A DNA stretch of 64,000 nucleotides from Caulobacter rhizosphaerae (GTDB lineage Bacteria; Pseudomonadota; Alphaproteobacteria; Caulobacterales; Caulobacteraceae), in assembly GCF_010977555.1 (NCBI RefSeq), contig NZ_CP048815.1, positions 3,836,501-3,900,500 of the forward strand. The letters run 5' to 3'. Below the pieces are notes generated by a model. That model had not been told where the DNA came from. It ran no database searches and was given only the letters and a program-made list of their open reading frames with translations. Position 1 is the stretch's first letter, and every line of letters begins with the position of its first letter. This document shows positions 44,143-52,690 of this stretch, in pieces. Both the position numbers and the translations under genes were made by a program.

Positions 44143-44478
44143 TCAACCCGCCTTAGCTAGAGATGTTGTTGGGGCGGCGGCTGCTTGCCAGGCGGCGATC
44201 AAGAGCCGCGTCGCCACGGCTTCGCTGACCGCCCTCAGTCGCACCAAGGTGACACCCTTGCGCCCACGCCGCCCGGGTTCTGGCGTTATAGCGTTGCTGA
44301 GCGCGATGAAATCAGCCTGTTCGTTCGGCGACAGCTTGACGACCGCCCAGCCCGCCTGCGGCCACCCAACAGTCGTGAAGGTCTTGCCATGCACCGCCAG
44401 GCGCACCGCCCCCATCACCGTCTTGGTCTTGACCATGGCCAGCCCCGCGCCGAGGGCGATGAAGGCTTCGGGGGTCAT
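44143..44478 (-). CDS. MmcQ/YjbR-family protein
   Basis: A 111-aa protein resembling the MmcQ/YjbR family: FTTVGWPQAGWAVVKLSPNEQADFI followed by GRRGRKGVTLVRLRAVSEAVATRLLIAAWQAA matches the usual order of GWP, AVVKL, GxxGRKG and the closing AW helix. It is cytoplasmic, with a CyaY-like fold proposed for the family, sometimes called DNA-binding. Function unknown. It ends the trb gene block on the tRNA side, on the same strand, 114 bases past the DUF2274 gene. Confidence 0.65.
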   Translation of the reverse strand: MTPEAFIALGAGLAMVKTKTVMGAVRLAVHGKTFTTVGWPQAGWAVVKLSPNEQADFIALSNAITPEPGRRGRKGVTLVRLRAVSEAVATRLLIAAWQAAAAPTTSLAKAG

Positions 44479-44592
44479 GCCAGGGTCTCCCGCTTTTGTC
44501 GCGACCGGGGCGTGACGAAAGCATGAGTCGTCCGAGGCCGGAATGTCGCCCTCGAACGACGACGGACCGGGCCTGGCGGCCGGTCGCGACCT

Positions 44593-44817
44593 CTAGACCG
44601 GCGGCCGCTTGCGGCCGCGCACGAAGCCTCGGTCGGAAGCCATGAACCGCGCCAGCATCGGGGCGATCAGCTTGACCGGTTCGGCCGGCTTGGCGCCGGT
44701 TTCGGCCGCCAGGGCCTTGGCGTAGTCGACCAGGTCGCGATGCACCGCCGCGGGCAGATCCACCGTGACCTTGACCGGCGCATCGTCCTCCAGCGGCCCA
44801 AGCTTGAGCTTGCTCAC
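44593..44817 (-). CDS. DUF2274 protein of trb clusters
   Basis: A 74-aa protein beginning MSKLKLGPLEDDAPVKVTVDLP, followed by AAVHRDLVDYAKALAAETGAK and a C-terminal PMLARFMASDRGF segment. This is the DUF2274 layout found right after trbI in ICE-type Trb operons. The strand-helix-helix shape and PVKVTVDLPA start look like a ribbon-helix-helix DNA-binding domain, so a regulator of the operon is plausible. GTG start overlaps the trbI stop (GTGA). Confidence 0.85.
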   Translation of the reverse strand: MSKLKLGPLEDDAPVKVTVDLPAAVHRDLVDYAKALAAETGAKPAEPVKLIAPMLARFMASDRGFVRGRKRPPV

Positions 44818-45956
44818 GGGATCATCTCCTCCTGGTAGGGCTCCAGAACCAGGTCGCGGGACAACAGGACCCTGAGCGGCGCGCCGGGCCGGATGATCAG
44901 GGTCGGCGTCAACGAAAGGCCGCGTTCCACCGCCTGCTGGCCAACGTCGCTGACGGACTGGCTGGCGCCTCGGCGGATCGCCCGTTCCAGGTCGCTTCCG
45001 TCACTGGATTGCCCGGCCTCAGCTCCGATCGCCAACACTGTGCTCAAGGCCGCGGCGGCCAGCACCGCCTTGCCATGTCGGTCCACGCTGTCCTGCAGCC
45101 CCGCCATGCCTTGGGCGTCCGCGGCTGGCAACTTGTCCAGAACGATCGAACGCCCCGAAGGCAGGATCAGGCGGGTCCAGCCCACCGACAGCCGGCTCTG
45201 GCCAGCACGCGTTGTGGTCTCGTATTCCCCGATCAGTCGCGCGCCGGCCGGGATCAGTCGGTGGTGGCCGCCCAGGCTGTCATAGACGTCCTGGCTGACC
45301 TGGGCGACGGCGAGGCCCGCAGCATCGGACCGCAAGCCCGTGACCAAGGCGGCGGGAATGATCGATCCGGCCTGCAGCACATAGGGCGAGGCCGGAGCCT
45401 GCAAGCGCTCGGGACTGGTGGTTCGCTGGTCGGGGCCGGAGCTCTGCGGATCGCCGGCCACGACCGCTTCCCCATCCGGACGGCTAGGCTCGTCCAACGT
45501 GAACAGGCCGCTGGCGCGCGCCGCCCGCCTAGCCTGGATACGCAGATCGGGCCGGGCTGGAACCGAGCCTGATGGCGACGACATGGCCACCACAGGCGTT
45601 AGGGACGCCACCTTGGACGGCGTGGCGTCTCGCGACCGCTCGGCGCTGAGAATCGGCCGGCCAAGGTCTCCGGGCAGCGGCGGCCCCAGGACCGGCGCCG
45701 AACCACGATGCAGATAGTCCCTGGGCAAGCCCGAGATCTGTTCAGGTGGCGGCGCGGCAGGCTGGAAGACGGGTTGGGACACGGACCGGTCACGCTCTCT
45801 AAGCGACCAGGCCAGGGCGGTCGAAACGCCGATCGCCAGCACTCCGCCGGTCACGATCAGCGCCTTGCGAGAGACCCGCGCCACGGGCTTGGCGGCTCCG
45901 CGCAGGCGCAAATCTTTGGCGATGGCCTTCTGCTCTTGCTCGATCGCCTCGCTCAC
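44814..45956 (-). CDS. trbI: TrbI, VirB10-like T4SS outer-membrane bridge protein
   Basis: A 380-aa VirB10 homologue. One membrane segment (about 32-49), a Pro-rich periplasmic linker (65-190), then the C-terminal beta-barrel domain with LQAGSIIPAALVTGLRSDAAG, VSQDVYDSLGGHHRLIPAGARLIGEYE, GWTRLILPSGRSIVL and the antenna-like helices near 320-350. It spans inner to outer membrane and gates substrate passage. GTG start overlaps the trbG stop. Confidence 0.94.
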   Translation of the reverse strand: MSEAIEQEQKAIAKDLRLRGAAKPVARVSRKALIVTGGVLAIGVSTALAWSLRERDRSVSQPVFQPAAPPPEQISGLPRDYLHRGSAPVLGPPLPGDLGRPILSAERSRDATPSKVASLTPVVAMSSPSGSVPARPDLRIQARRAARASGLFTLDEPSRPDGEAVVAGDPQSSGPDQRTTSPERLQAPASPYVLQAGSIIPAALVTGLRSDAAGLAVAQVSQDVYDSLGGHHRLIPAGARLIGEYETTTRAGQSRLSVGWTRLILPSGRSIVLDKLPAADAQGMAGLQDSVDRHGKAVLAAAALSTVLAIGAEAGQSSDGSDLERAIRRGASQSVSDVGQQAVERGLSLTPTLIIRPGAPLRVLLSRDLVLEPYQEEMIP

Positions 45957-46747
45957 AGGTCGACCTCCCGATCGCCTGGCTGTCGATCGATCCGGACGCG
46001 GCGCTCCCAGCGCCTGAGCCCGAACCGCAGTTGGGCGTGGTCGAACAGGCGATCGACGACCAGCCGGCGACCGACCACGCGGTAGTTGACCAGTTCGGAG
46101 GTCCTGCCGTCCAGCCCTGTGATGAACAACGGCGGCAGATCGCTGAGGGCCACGGCTGGCCCGAACTCGACATAGGTCCGAACTCCGTCGTCGAAGACCC
46201 GCGCGGGCCGCCAGGGAGCCGCCCCCTTCAGCCGATAACCGAAGTTTAGGCGCGCCGGATCGGGGGCCGGCGGCGGGACGACGACGGGAGCCGGTCCGGG
46301 CGGGACAACGGCCGCCGTCGGCGGCTTGGCCGGCGTCGGATAGCGCCAGACGACCTGAGACAGGAAGGCGCGGCTGGAGGATCGAAGTTGCAGATGATAG
46401 GCGCGGCGGCTGGTGCTGATGATCAGATTGGTCGACAGGTCGGCCTGGACGGGCTTGACCAGGACGTGGACGCGCCGGCCCGCGCCCTCCCCGCTCGTGG
46501 TGTCGCCGATCACCCAGCGTACGGTGTCGCCGGCCGCGATCGGGTGGGATTGGACCAGGGTCTCGCCGGGCTCCAGCACGATGTCGGTGATCTGGCCCGG
46601 CGTGGCCACCAGGTCATAGACGCCGCGCTCGGCGAATTGAAACTCCGTGAAGGCCACGCCTTGGGGAGCTTCGGCGGCGGCCGCCGAGGCCGGCTGCGCC
46701 GCGCCGAGGACAGCCACCAGTGTCGCAATCGGCAGCAACCGGATCAT
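45953..46747 (-). CDS. trbG: TrbG, VirB9-like T4SS core protein
   Basis: A 264-aa periplasmic protein with a signal peptide ending PASA (about residue 22). The N-terminal VirB9 domain has YDLVATPGQITDIVLEPGETLV, then a Pro-rich linker around residues 150-165, then the C-terminal domain (LNFGYRLKGAAPWRPARVFDDGVRTYVEF) that packs against TrbI in the outer-membrane core complex. ATG overlaps the trbF stop (ATGA). Confidence 0.94.
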   Translation of the reverse strand: MIRLLPIATLVAVLGAAQPASAAAAEAPQGVAFTEFQFAERGVYDLVATPGQITDIVLEPGETLVQSHPIAAGDTVRWVIGDTTSGEGAGRRVHVLVKPVQADLSTNLIISTSRRAYHLQLRSSSRAFLSQVVWRYPTPAKPPTAAVVPPGPAPVVVPPPAPDPARLNFGYRLKGAAPWRPARVFDDGVRTYVEFGPAVALSDLPPLFITGLDGRTSELVNYRVVGRRLVVDRLFDHAQLRFGLRRWERRVRIDRQPGDREVDL

Positions 46748-47430
46748 GCGCCGTACTCCCGCGACCAGGACACGGCCCGCACGAAGATCCCGAACGGGTT
46801 CTTGACGAAAGCCTCGGGCGAAGTCGGCGCGACGATGACCAGCGTCAGGATCGCGCTCCAGCGTTGGGTCGAGACCAGTTGCCCGTCGACATAGCGCCGC
46901 TCGATCCAGGCCAGGCGGAAGCTGTCGGGCGAGGCGCGCACCACGTTGGTGACCTCGACCGACACCTGCGATCGGCCGACCTGGGCGAAGGGATCGGCGA
47001 CCCGCGCGTACTCCGACAACGCCGCCGCACCGGCGGCGTCGACGAAGTCGTAGGCGCGCCGCCAGTTTTGCCCCAGCACCACCGCATCCGCCGGCACGGC
47101 GCGGGTGTTTTCGATGAAGCGCGACAGCGTCCAGGCTATCACCGCATCGGGGGGCCGGTAACCGCGCTGGGCCGGGCCGATCGCAAGGGTCTGACCCAGG
47201 CGATCGACCTCCACCACCCAGGGCGTGACCGAGCCGCGGGCGGCCTGCCAGATCATGCCGCCCGACTGGACGATGTTGCTGGCCAGCAAGCCCAATGCGA
47301 TCAGCCGCCAGTTGGCGGCCTGGACGCGGGCGCTTCCGATGCGTTCGTCCCAGGCCTGGCCGGCCCGCTGGTACGGGGTTTCGGGGACGGGCGTCGCGCC
47401 CAGGCGCGCAGGCCCCTTGAACGGGTTCAT
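46744..47430 (-). CDS. trbF: TrbF, VirB8-like T4SS assembly protein
   Basis: A 228-aa protein with one membrane segment at about 40-62 (NWRLIALGLLASNIVQSGGMIW) and a periplasmic NTF2-like VirB8 domain (TPWVVEVDRLGQTLAIGPAQRGYRPPDAVIAWTLSRFIENTR ... NPFGIFVRAVSWSRE). It nucleates the inner-membrane complex. Its start shares one base with the trbL stop (TGATG). Confidence 0.93.
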   Translation of the reverse strand: MNPFKGPARLGATPVPETPYQRAGQAWDERIGSARVQAANWRLIALGLLASNIVQSGGMIWQAARGSVTPWVVEVDRLGQTLAIGPAQRGYRPPDAVIAWTLSRFIENTRAVPADAVVLGQNWRRAYDFVDAAGAAALSEYARVADPFAQVGRSQVSVEVTNVVRASPDSFRLAWIERRYVDGQLVSTQRWSAILTLVIVAPTSPEAFVKNPFGIFVRAVSWSREYGA

Positions 47431-48671
47431 CAGCTTTGCTCCGAGAGTGATGGACTGGCGCCGCCGCTATGGTCGTCGCCGCTGGCCAGGCCGTGGGCGG
47501 CCAGGCTCGCGCCATGGGCCAGGGCCTGTTGTTGCTTGAGCTCGCGCGCCCAGGACGGCGTCTCGGCGGCCTCGGCCGATCCGTCCGACGGAGTCCCCGA
47601 ACCGGGTTCGCCGCCGCTCGGACCCGACGCGGACTTGGCCTGCACGCCACCCGCGACCGCTCCGCCGCCGGACCCCGGTCCGGAAGGACCGCCCCCGGGT
47701 CCCTCAGGCGTTGGCGCCCCGGGACCGGGCCTCGGGCCGCCGGGACCGCCCGCGCCTGCGGCGGCTGAAGCCAGGCTCGCGCCGCCGCCCGCCGCCATCT
47801 GCGCCGCGCCGGCCCCGACCATCGCCATGCCCGCGACCGTGAGACCGGTTCCGACCGCCGCGCCCAGGCCCAGTTGCGGCGCGCCCGATACCAGGCCAGA
47901 GGCAATCCCGGGACCAAAGATCGACAAGCCCAGCAAAGTCAGGGCGGCCAGCGCCATGGCCAGAACCTCCTCCAGGGTCGGCTGGCCTGAAGAGGCGCTG
48001 GTGAATTCGGAAAACAGGCTCGAGCCGATCCCGACGATCACCGCCAGGACCATGACCTTGACGCCTGAGGCGATGACATTGCCCAGCACGCGCTCGGCCA
48101 GGAAGGCGGTGCGACCAAACAGGGCGAAGGGCACGAGCACGAAGCCGGCCAGGGTGGTCAGCTTGAACTCGATCAGCACCACGAAGATCTGCACGGCGAT
48201 GACGAAGAAAGCGACGATCACCAGCAGGGCCACAGCCAGCAGGATAACGATCTGGACGATGTTCTCGAAGAAGCCGGGAAAGCCGCCCAACTGGCTGGCC
48301 GCTTCAAGGATCGGCTTGCACGATGACACGCCCAGCGCCGCCAGCTTGCCCGGCCGCAGGAAGTCCTCGCTCGAGATCCCCGCCCCGGACGCCTTCAGGC
48401 CCAGACCCGAGAAGCTCTTGAGGATGATCAAGGTCAGGGCGTGGAAGTTGCCGATCAGGAAGGCGAAGAACCCGACATAGAGGGTCTTCTTGACCAGGCG
48501 CGCGGTCACATCGTCCTGAGCCCAGGCCCAAAACAGCGCCGCCAGGGTCATGTCGATGGCCACCAGGGTGGTGGAGAGGTAGCCGACCTCGCCGCCCAGC
48601 AAGCCAAACCCGCTGTCGATATGCCGGGTGTAGACGTCCAGCATCCGGTCGATGACGCCGGTGTCGCTCAT
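47430..48671 (-). CDS. trbL: TrbL, VirB6-like polytopic T4SS protein
   Basis: A 413-aa inner-membrane protein with five to seven membrane segments between about residues 30 and 300, including LVKKTLYVGFFAFLIGNFHALTLIILKS and IVQIVILLAVALLVIVAFFVIAVQIFVVLIEFKLTTLAGFVLVPFALFGR, typical of VirB6/TrbL. The C-terminal 110 residues are low complexity (Gly, Pro, Ser, Ala) as often in TrbL. It forms the translocation channel base. ATG overlaps the trbK-alt stop. Confidence 0.93.
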   Translation of the reverse strand: MSDTGVIDRMLDVYTRHIDSGFGLLGGEVGYLSTTLVAIDMTLAALFWAWAQDDVTARLVKKTLYVGFFAFLIGNFHALTLIILKSFSGLGLKASGAGISSEDFLRPGKLAALGVSSCKPILEAASQLGGFPGFFENIVQIVILLAVALLVIVAFFVIAVQIFVVLIEFKLTTLAGFVLVPFALFGRTAFLAERVLGNVIASGVKVMVLAVIVGIGSSLFSEFTSASSGQPTLEEVLAMALAALTLLGLSIFGPGIASGLVSGAPQLGLGAAVGTGLTVAGMAMVGAGAAQMAAGGGASLASAAAGAGGPGGPRPGPGAPTPEGPGGGPSGPGSGGGAVAGGVQAKSASGPSGGEPGSGTPSDGSAEAAETPSWARELKQQQALAHGASLAAHGLASGDDHSGGASPSLSEQS

Positions 48672-48883
48672 GACGCGGGCCGTCCGAAGAACCGGTCTCG
48701 CGCCGCGGCCCAGGCGGCGCGACAGGCCAGGTCGCCCTGATCGGCCGTCCTGCACCGCGCAAGCTCGGCGTCGACCAAAGCAGGCGGCGCTGGTTTGGCC
48801 GGAGCCCGCGACGCCCTGCCCGCCAAGGCAGCGCCGCCAAGCAAGATGATCAGTGCGATTCCCCAGACGAGGGACCGGTTCAT
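48668..48883 (-). CDS. TrbK-alt-like entry exclusion protein
   Basis: A 71-aa protein with an N-terminal membrane anchor or signal (LVWGIALIILLGGAALAG) and a short domain with two cysteines (ELARCRTADQGDLACRAAWAAARDRFFG). The CR..ACRAAWAxxRxRFF pattern matches the alternative TrbK proteins placed between trbJ and trbL. In related elements TrbK blocks entry of a second copy of the element. It lacks the lipobox of RP4 TrbK. Overlaps both neighbours by 4 bases. Confidence 0.8.
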   Translation of the reverse strand: MNRSLVWGIALIILLGGAALAGRASRAPAKPAPPALVDAELARCRTADQGDLACRAAWAAARDRFFGRPAS

Positions 48884-49614
48884 GGCTGCGACGCGACCCC
48901 CATGAACTTGGCGAAGCGCGCCTTGGCGTCGGCTCGCGCCGCCGCCCGATCGGCCGCCTCAAGCGCCTGGGCCCGGCCATTGGCGACCACCACCGCGGTG
49001 AGCGCGGCCAGTTGCTGCGCCTGCAAGGCCAGCAGCTGATTGCCCGCCTGTGCGGCCTGCAGCGCCCCGGCGGCGTCCTGGCTGGCCGACACCAGGCTCT
49101 GCATCTGCCCGCGACTGGTCTCCAGGCCTTCGACCACGCCGGCCTGCACCGTCAGCGCGTCCTGGAAGCCCGCCACCGAGGTCGTCCAGCGCGCCTCTGC
49201 CCGTGCGGTGAGATCCGCGTCGCTGGCCAGCAGATCGGCCAGTCCATAGCGCTGGTGAAAGGCCTCCTGGATATCCTGGACATTATAGGCCAGGGCCCGA
49301 GTCTGCCCGAGCAAGGCTTGGGTGGCGGCGACCTGGGCCTGCAGGGCCGACAGGGACGAGTATGGCAGGCTGGCCAGGTTCCTGGCCTGGCCGATCAGCA
49401 TCTGGGCCTGGTTCTGCAGGCTGGTGATCTGGTTGTTGATCTGCTGCAGGGCTCGGGCGGCCTGCAGCACGTTCTGGGCATAGTTGCTGGGGTCATAGAC
49501 CGCCACCTGGGCCCTGGCGGGCGGTGCCAAGGCGGGCGCCATGGTCATCGCGGCCGCGCCACAAAGCAGCGCCGTCATCCGGCGACGGGTCGGGCGGGAT
49601 CGGTAAAGGCTCAT
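48880..49614 (-). CDS. trbJ: TrbJ, VirB5-like T4SS protein
   Basis: A 244-aa secreted protein with a signal peptide ending PPARA (about residue 35), then the TrbJ signature VYDPSNYAQNVLQAARALQQINNQITSLQNQAQMLIGQARNLASLPYSSL. It is mainly long helices with a coiled-coil pattern up to QALEAADRAAARADAKARF. VirB5-like proteins sit at the pilus tip and contact recipient cells. ATG overlaps the trbE stop. Confidence 0.93.
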   Translation of the reverse strand: MSLYRSRPTRRRMTALLCGAAAMTMAPALAPPARAQVAVYDPSNYAQNVLQAARALQQINNQITSLQNQAQMLIGQARNLASLPYSSLSALQAQVAATQALLGQTRALAYNVQDIQEAFHQRYGLADLLASDADLTARAEARWTTSVAGFQDALTVQAGVVEGLETSRGQMQSLVSASQDAAGALQAAQAGNQLLALQAQQLAALTAVVVANGRAQALEAADRAAARADAKARFAKFMGVASQP

Positions 49615-52049
49615 CGGGAGGCCTCCGGAAGGGTGATGGACGTCAGGAGATCGGCCGCCCACGGCAGGCGGCGATGGCGCAGCCAGGCGGCGGCGAAGCT
49701 ATCGGGACCATGGGCGGCGAGGACCTGGGCGATGTCGGCCTGGTCGGTCTTGGAGGAGGCCGCGCAAAACGCCTGGGCGATGGGGCCAAGGCCGAGGTCG
49801 AACAACCGCTCACCGGCTCGGGACTGGACGTAGTAGTCCCGCTTGGGCGTGGCGCTGGCCACGATGTCGATCTGCCGGTCGTTGAAGCCGAACCGGCGGT
49901 AGGCCGCCGCGCCCTGCGGGTCGCGCGCCCATCCGTTGGGCAGGAAGATCCGCGTCAGGCACAGTTCGGCGACGGCCGAGGCGATCGGGCTTTTCTCGAT
50001 CTGTGACAACGACAGGGTCGTAAGGACAATGGATCCGTTCTTCTTGCGGATCAGGGCCAGCCACGCCTCGAGCTGCGGCCCAAAGATGGGGTCCACCAGA
50101 GCCAGCCAGGCTTCGTCCACCAGGATCAGGGTCGGTTGGCCGTCGAGATCCCGGGCCAGACGGTGGAAGAGATAGGCCAGCACGGCAGGCGCGGCGGACG
50201 TGCCCAGCAGCCCCTCGGTCTCGAAGGCCTGGATCGCGGCGGCGGCCAAGGCCTCGTGGTCGGCGTCGAGCAACCGTCCCCACGGACCGGCCAAGGTATA
50301 GGGGGTCAGGGCGTTCTTCAGCTCCAGGGTCGGCAGCAACGCGGCCAGACCCGTCAGGGTCCGCTCCGCGCGCGGGGCCGAAGCCAGGCTCGCCAGGGCC
50401 GACCAGAGGTGGTCACGCACGGTCGGGGTCACGACCACGCCTTGCCCCGACAGCAGGGCGGCGACCCAATCGATGGCCCAGACTCGCTCGGCGGGATCAT
50501 CGACGCTGGCCAGGGGCTGCAACGCTACGGCGGGCCGCTCGGCGTCAAGCAACACCCCGCCCAGGTCGTGGAAGACGCCGCCCATGCCAAGCGTCGCGGC
50601 TCGGATCGAGCCGCCAAAATCGAAGGCGACGATCCGCGCGCCGGCGTAGCGCCGAAACTGCAAGGCCAACATCGCCAGAAGCACGCTCTTGCCCGCGCCC
50701 GTGGGCCCGACCACCAGGGTGTGACCCACATCGCCGACATGCAGCGACAGCCGAAAAGGCGTCGAGCCCTCGGTCCTGGCCATCAGCAACGGCGGGCCGC
50801 CCAAGTGCGGATTGAACCGGGGACCGGCCCAGACCGCCGACAGCGGGGCGATGTGGGCCAGGTTCAGGGTCGACAGCGGCGGCTGGCGGACATTGGCGTA
50901 GGTCTGGCCCGGCAAGGTCCCCAGCCAAGCCTCGACCGCGTTGATCCGCTCCTTGATGATCGAAAAATCGCGACCGGTGATGACCTTCTCGGCCAGGGCC
51001 AGCTTGGCGTCGACGCGTTCGGGATCGACATCCCAGACCACCAGGCTGGCGGTGACGAAGGCGTAGGCGACCGCGTCACCGCCGAGGTCCTGCAGGGCCA
51101 GGTCGGCCTCACAGGCCTTGTTGGCCGCATCATTGTCGACCAGGGCCGAGGGCTGCTGGGTCAAGGCCTCTTGCAAGAGGACACCGATCGACTTGCGCTT
51201 GGCGAACCACTGCCGCCGAATCTTGCCGATCAGGCGGCTGGCGTCGGCCTTGTCCAGACACAGGGCGCGGGTTGACCAGCGATAGGCGAATCCCAAGCGA
51301 TTGAGCTCGTCCAGCAGCCCCGGCAGGGTGTGGCTCGGAAAACCGACGATGGTCAGGATCCGCAGGTGGGCGTCGCCCAACCTTGGCTCCAAGCCCCCGT
51401 CCAACGGCTGGGTGGCCAGCAGGGCATCCAATTGCATGGGGGTCTCGGGAACCCGGACGCCCTGGCGGCTGGTGGTCACCGCCCCGTGCAAAAAGCTCAA
51501 GGTCTGGGCGTCGTCCAGCCAATCGGCCTCACGGGTCAGGCCCTGGACCAGGGCCAGAAGGCGGTTGGAGCGGTCCATGAAATCGGCCAACTGGGCGCGC
51601 CAGTCGATCCCGGCGCGCTCGCGTCCTTCGACGAACAGGCCCTCCAGGCGCCCGGTCCGCTCGGTCGGCGGCAAGAAGACCAGAGTCAGGAAATGGCGGC
51701 TTTCGAAGTGGGCTCCCTCTTCCAGGAAGGCCTGGCGTCGCTCGATGTCGACCAGGGCCGAGACCGGATCGGGAAAGACGCTGTCCGGATAGGCCATGGC
51801 CGGATCGCGGCGGGCCTCGATGAAGATCGCCCAGCCCGAACCCAGGCGGCGCAGAGCGTTGTTCAGCCGAGCGGCGACGGCGGCGACCTCGGCGTCGCCC
51901 ACCGAGTCCAGGTCCGGTCCCCGAAAGCTGGCGGTGCGTTGGAACGATCCGTCCTTGTTGAGCACCACGCCGGTGGCGATCAGGGCCGCCCACGGCAGGT
52001 AGTCGCACAAGAGCCTTGGCCGGCGGGCGTATTCGCGAAGGTCCAGCAT
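49611..52049 (-). CDS. trbE: TrbE, VirB4-type T4SS ATPase
   Basis: An 812-aa VirB4 ATPase. N-terminal domain to about residue 380 (MLDLREYARRPRLLCDYLPWAALI typical start), Walker A GPTGAGKS at 448-455, Walker B LILVDEAW about 645, and the LTTLSLSQIEKSP sensor segment after it. It powers pilus assembly and substrate transfer at the cytoplasmic face. It begins 3 bases after the trbD stop, and its stop overlaps trbJ. Full length, no frame disruption. Confidence 0.95.
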   Translation of the reverse strand: MLDLREYARRPRLLCDYLPWAALIATGVVLNKDGSFQRTASFRGPDLDSVGDAEVAAVAARLNNALRRLGSGWAIFIEARRDPAMAYPDSVFPDPVSALVDIERRQAFLEEGAHFESRHFLTLVFLPPTERTGRLEGLFVEGRERAGIDWRAQLADFMDRSNRLLALVQGLTREADWLDDAQTLSFLHGAVTTSRQGVRVPETPMQLDALLATQPLDGGLEPRLGDAHLRILTIVGFPSHTLPGLLDELNRLGFAYRWSTRALCLDKADASRLIGKIRRQWFAKRKSIGVLLQEALTQQPSALVDNDAANKACEADLALQDLGGDAVAYAFVTASLVVWDVDPERVDAKLALAEKVITGRDFSIIKERINAVEAWLGTLPGQTYANVRQPPLSTLNLAHIAPLSAVWAGPRFNPHLGGPPLLMARTEGSTPFRLSLHVGDVGHTLVVGPTGAGKSVLLAMLALQFRRYAGARIVAFDFGGSIRAATLGMGGVFHDLGGVLLDAERPAVALQPLASVDDPAERVWAIDWVAALLSGQGVVVTPTVRDHLWSALASLASAPRAERTLTGLAALLPTLELKNALTPYTLAGPWGRLLDADHEALAAAAIQAFETEGLLGTSAAPAVLAYLFHRLARDLDGQPTLILVDEAWLALVDPIFGPQLEAWLALIRKKNGSIVLTTLSLSQIEKSPIASAVAELCLTRIFLPNGWARDPQGAAAYRRFGFNDRQIDIVASATPKRDYYVQSRAGERLFDLGLGPIAQAFCAASSKTDQADIAQVLAAHGPDSFAAAWLRHRRLPWAADLLTSITLPEASR

Positions 52050-52052
52050 CGG

Positions 52053-52319
52053 TCAGACCTCCAGTCGCGCTGGGATCCGCACGTGGCGGCGACCGACCTC
52101 GAAGACCAGCGGGTCGTGGCGCGCGGCCCAGACGGCCAGGCCGTGGCCGATCAGCCAGACGAGCAGGCCGACCAGCCACAGGCGAAGACCCAGGCCCAAG
52201 GCCGCCGCCAGGGTGCCGTTGACCAGGGCGATCGCGCGGGGCGCGCCGGCCAGGAGCATCGGTTGCGTCAGGGCCCGATGGACAGGCGCGGCGAAGCCAC
52301 CGCTGCGATCGCCCGTCAT
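52053..52319 (-). CDS. trbD: TrbD, VirB3-like T4SS protein
   Basis: An 88-aa protein with one or two hydrophobic segments (about 28-60, ALVNGTLAAALGLGLRLWLVGLLVWLIGHGLAVW) and the typical opening APVHRALTQPMLLAGAPRA. This is the VirB3/TrbD layout, a small inner-membrane partner of VirB4. The DPLVFEVGRRH C-terminus is also family-like. ATG overlaps the trbC stop by one base. Confidence 0.9.
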   Translation of the reverse strand: MTGDRSGGFAAPVHRALTQPMLLAGAPRAIALVNGTLAAALGLGLRLWLVGLLVWLIGHGLAVWAARHDPLVFEVGRRHVRIPARLEV

Positions 52320-52690
52320 CAGACCAGCGCTCCGCCGCCGAACGAGAAGAACGACAGGAAGAAGCTGGAGGCGGCGAACGCGATCGACAGGCCAAAGACG
52401 ATCTGGATCATCTTGCGCGAGCCGCCGGAGGTGTCGCCGAAGGCCAGGGTCAGACCGGTGACGATGATGATGATCACCGCGATGATCTTGGCGACGGGCC
52501 CCTCGATCGACTCCAGAATCCGCTGCAGCGGCTCTTCCCACGGCATGGAGGATCCGGCGGCCTGGGCCGAGCGACTGGTCAGCAGGGCCGCCAGGGTCAG
52601 CGGCGCCAAACGGGCGACATAACCCAGGGGATCGAGCATCGATCCAGACAGCAGACGCGTGCGCAGGGAGCGCTCAGGATTGGCGGGCAT
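52319..52690 (-). CDS. trbC: TrbC, VirB2-like pilin
   Basis: A 123-aa prepilin. A long leader ends near SAQA (about residue 45), followed by the mature pilin with two hydrophobic helices (VAKIIAVIIIIVTGLTLAFG and MIQIVFGLSIAFAASSFFLSFFSF) separated by a short polar loop, as in VirB2/TrbC. In RP4 the mature pilin is circularised by TraF, but no traF is seen in this window. Overlaps trbB stop and trbD start. Confidence 0.92.
   Translation of the reverse strand: MPANPERSLRTRLLSGSMLDPLGYVARLAPLTLAALLTSRSAQAAGSSMPWEEPLQRILESIEGPVAKIIAVIIIIVTGLTLAFGDTSGGSRKMIQIVFGLSIAFAASSFFLSFFSFGGGALV

Noticed and set aside
46720..48480. 586-codon plus-strand frame across trbF and trbL
   Set aside because: It opposes a tightly overlapping trb operon with clear family motifs and has low-complexity Pro/Ala/Arg composition.
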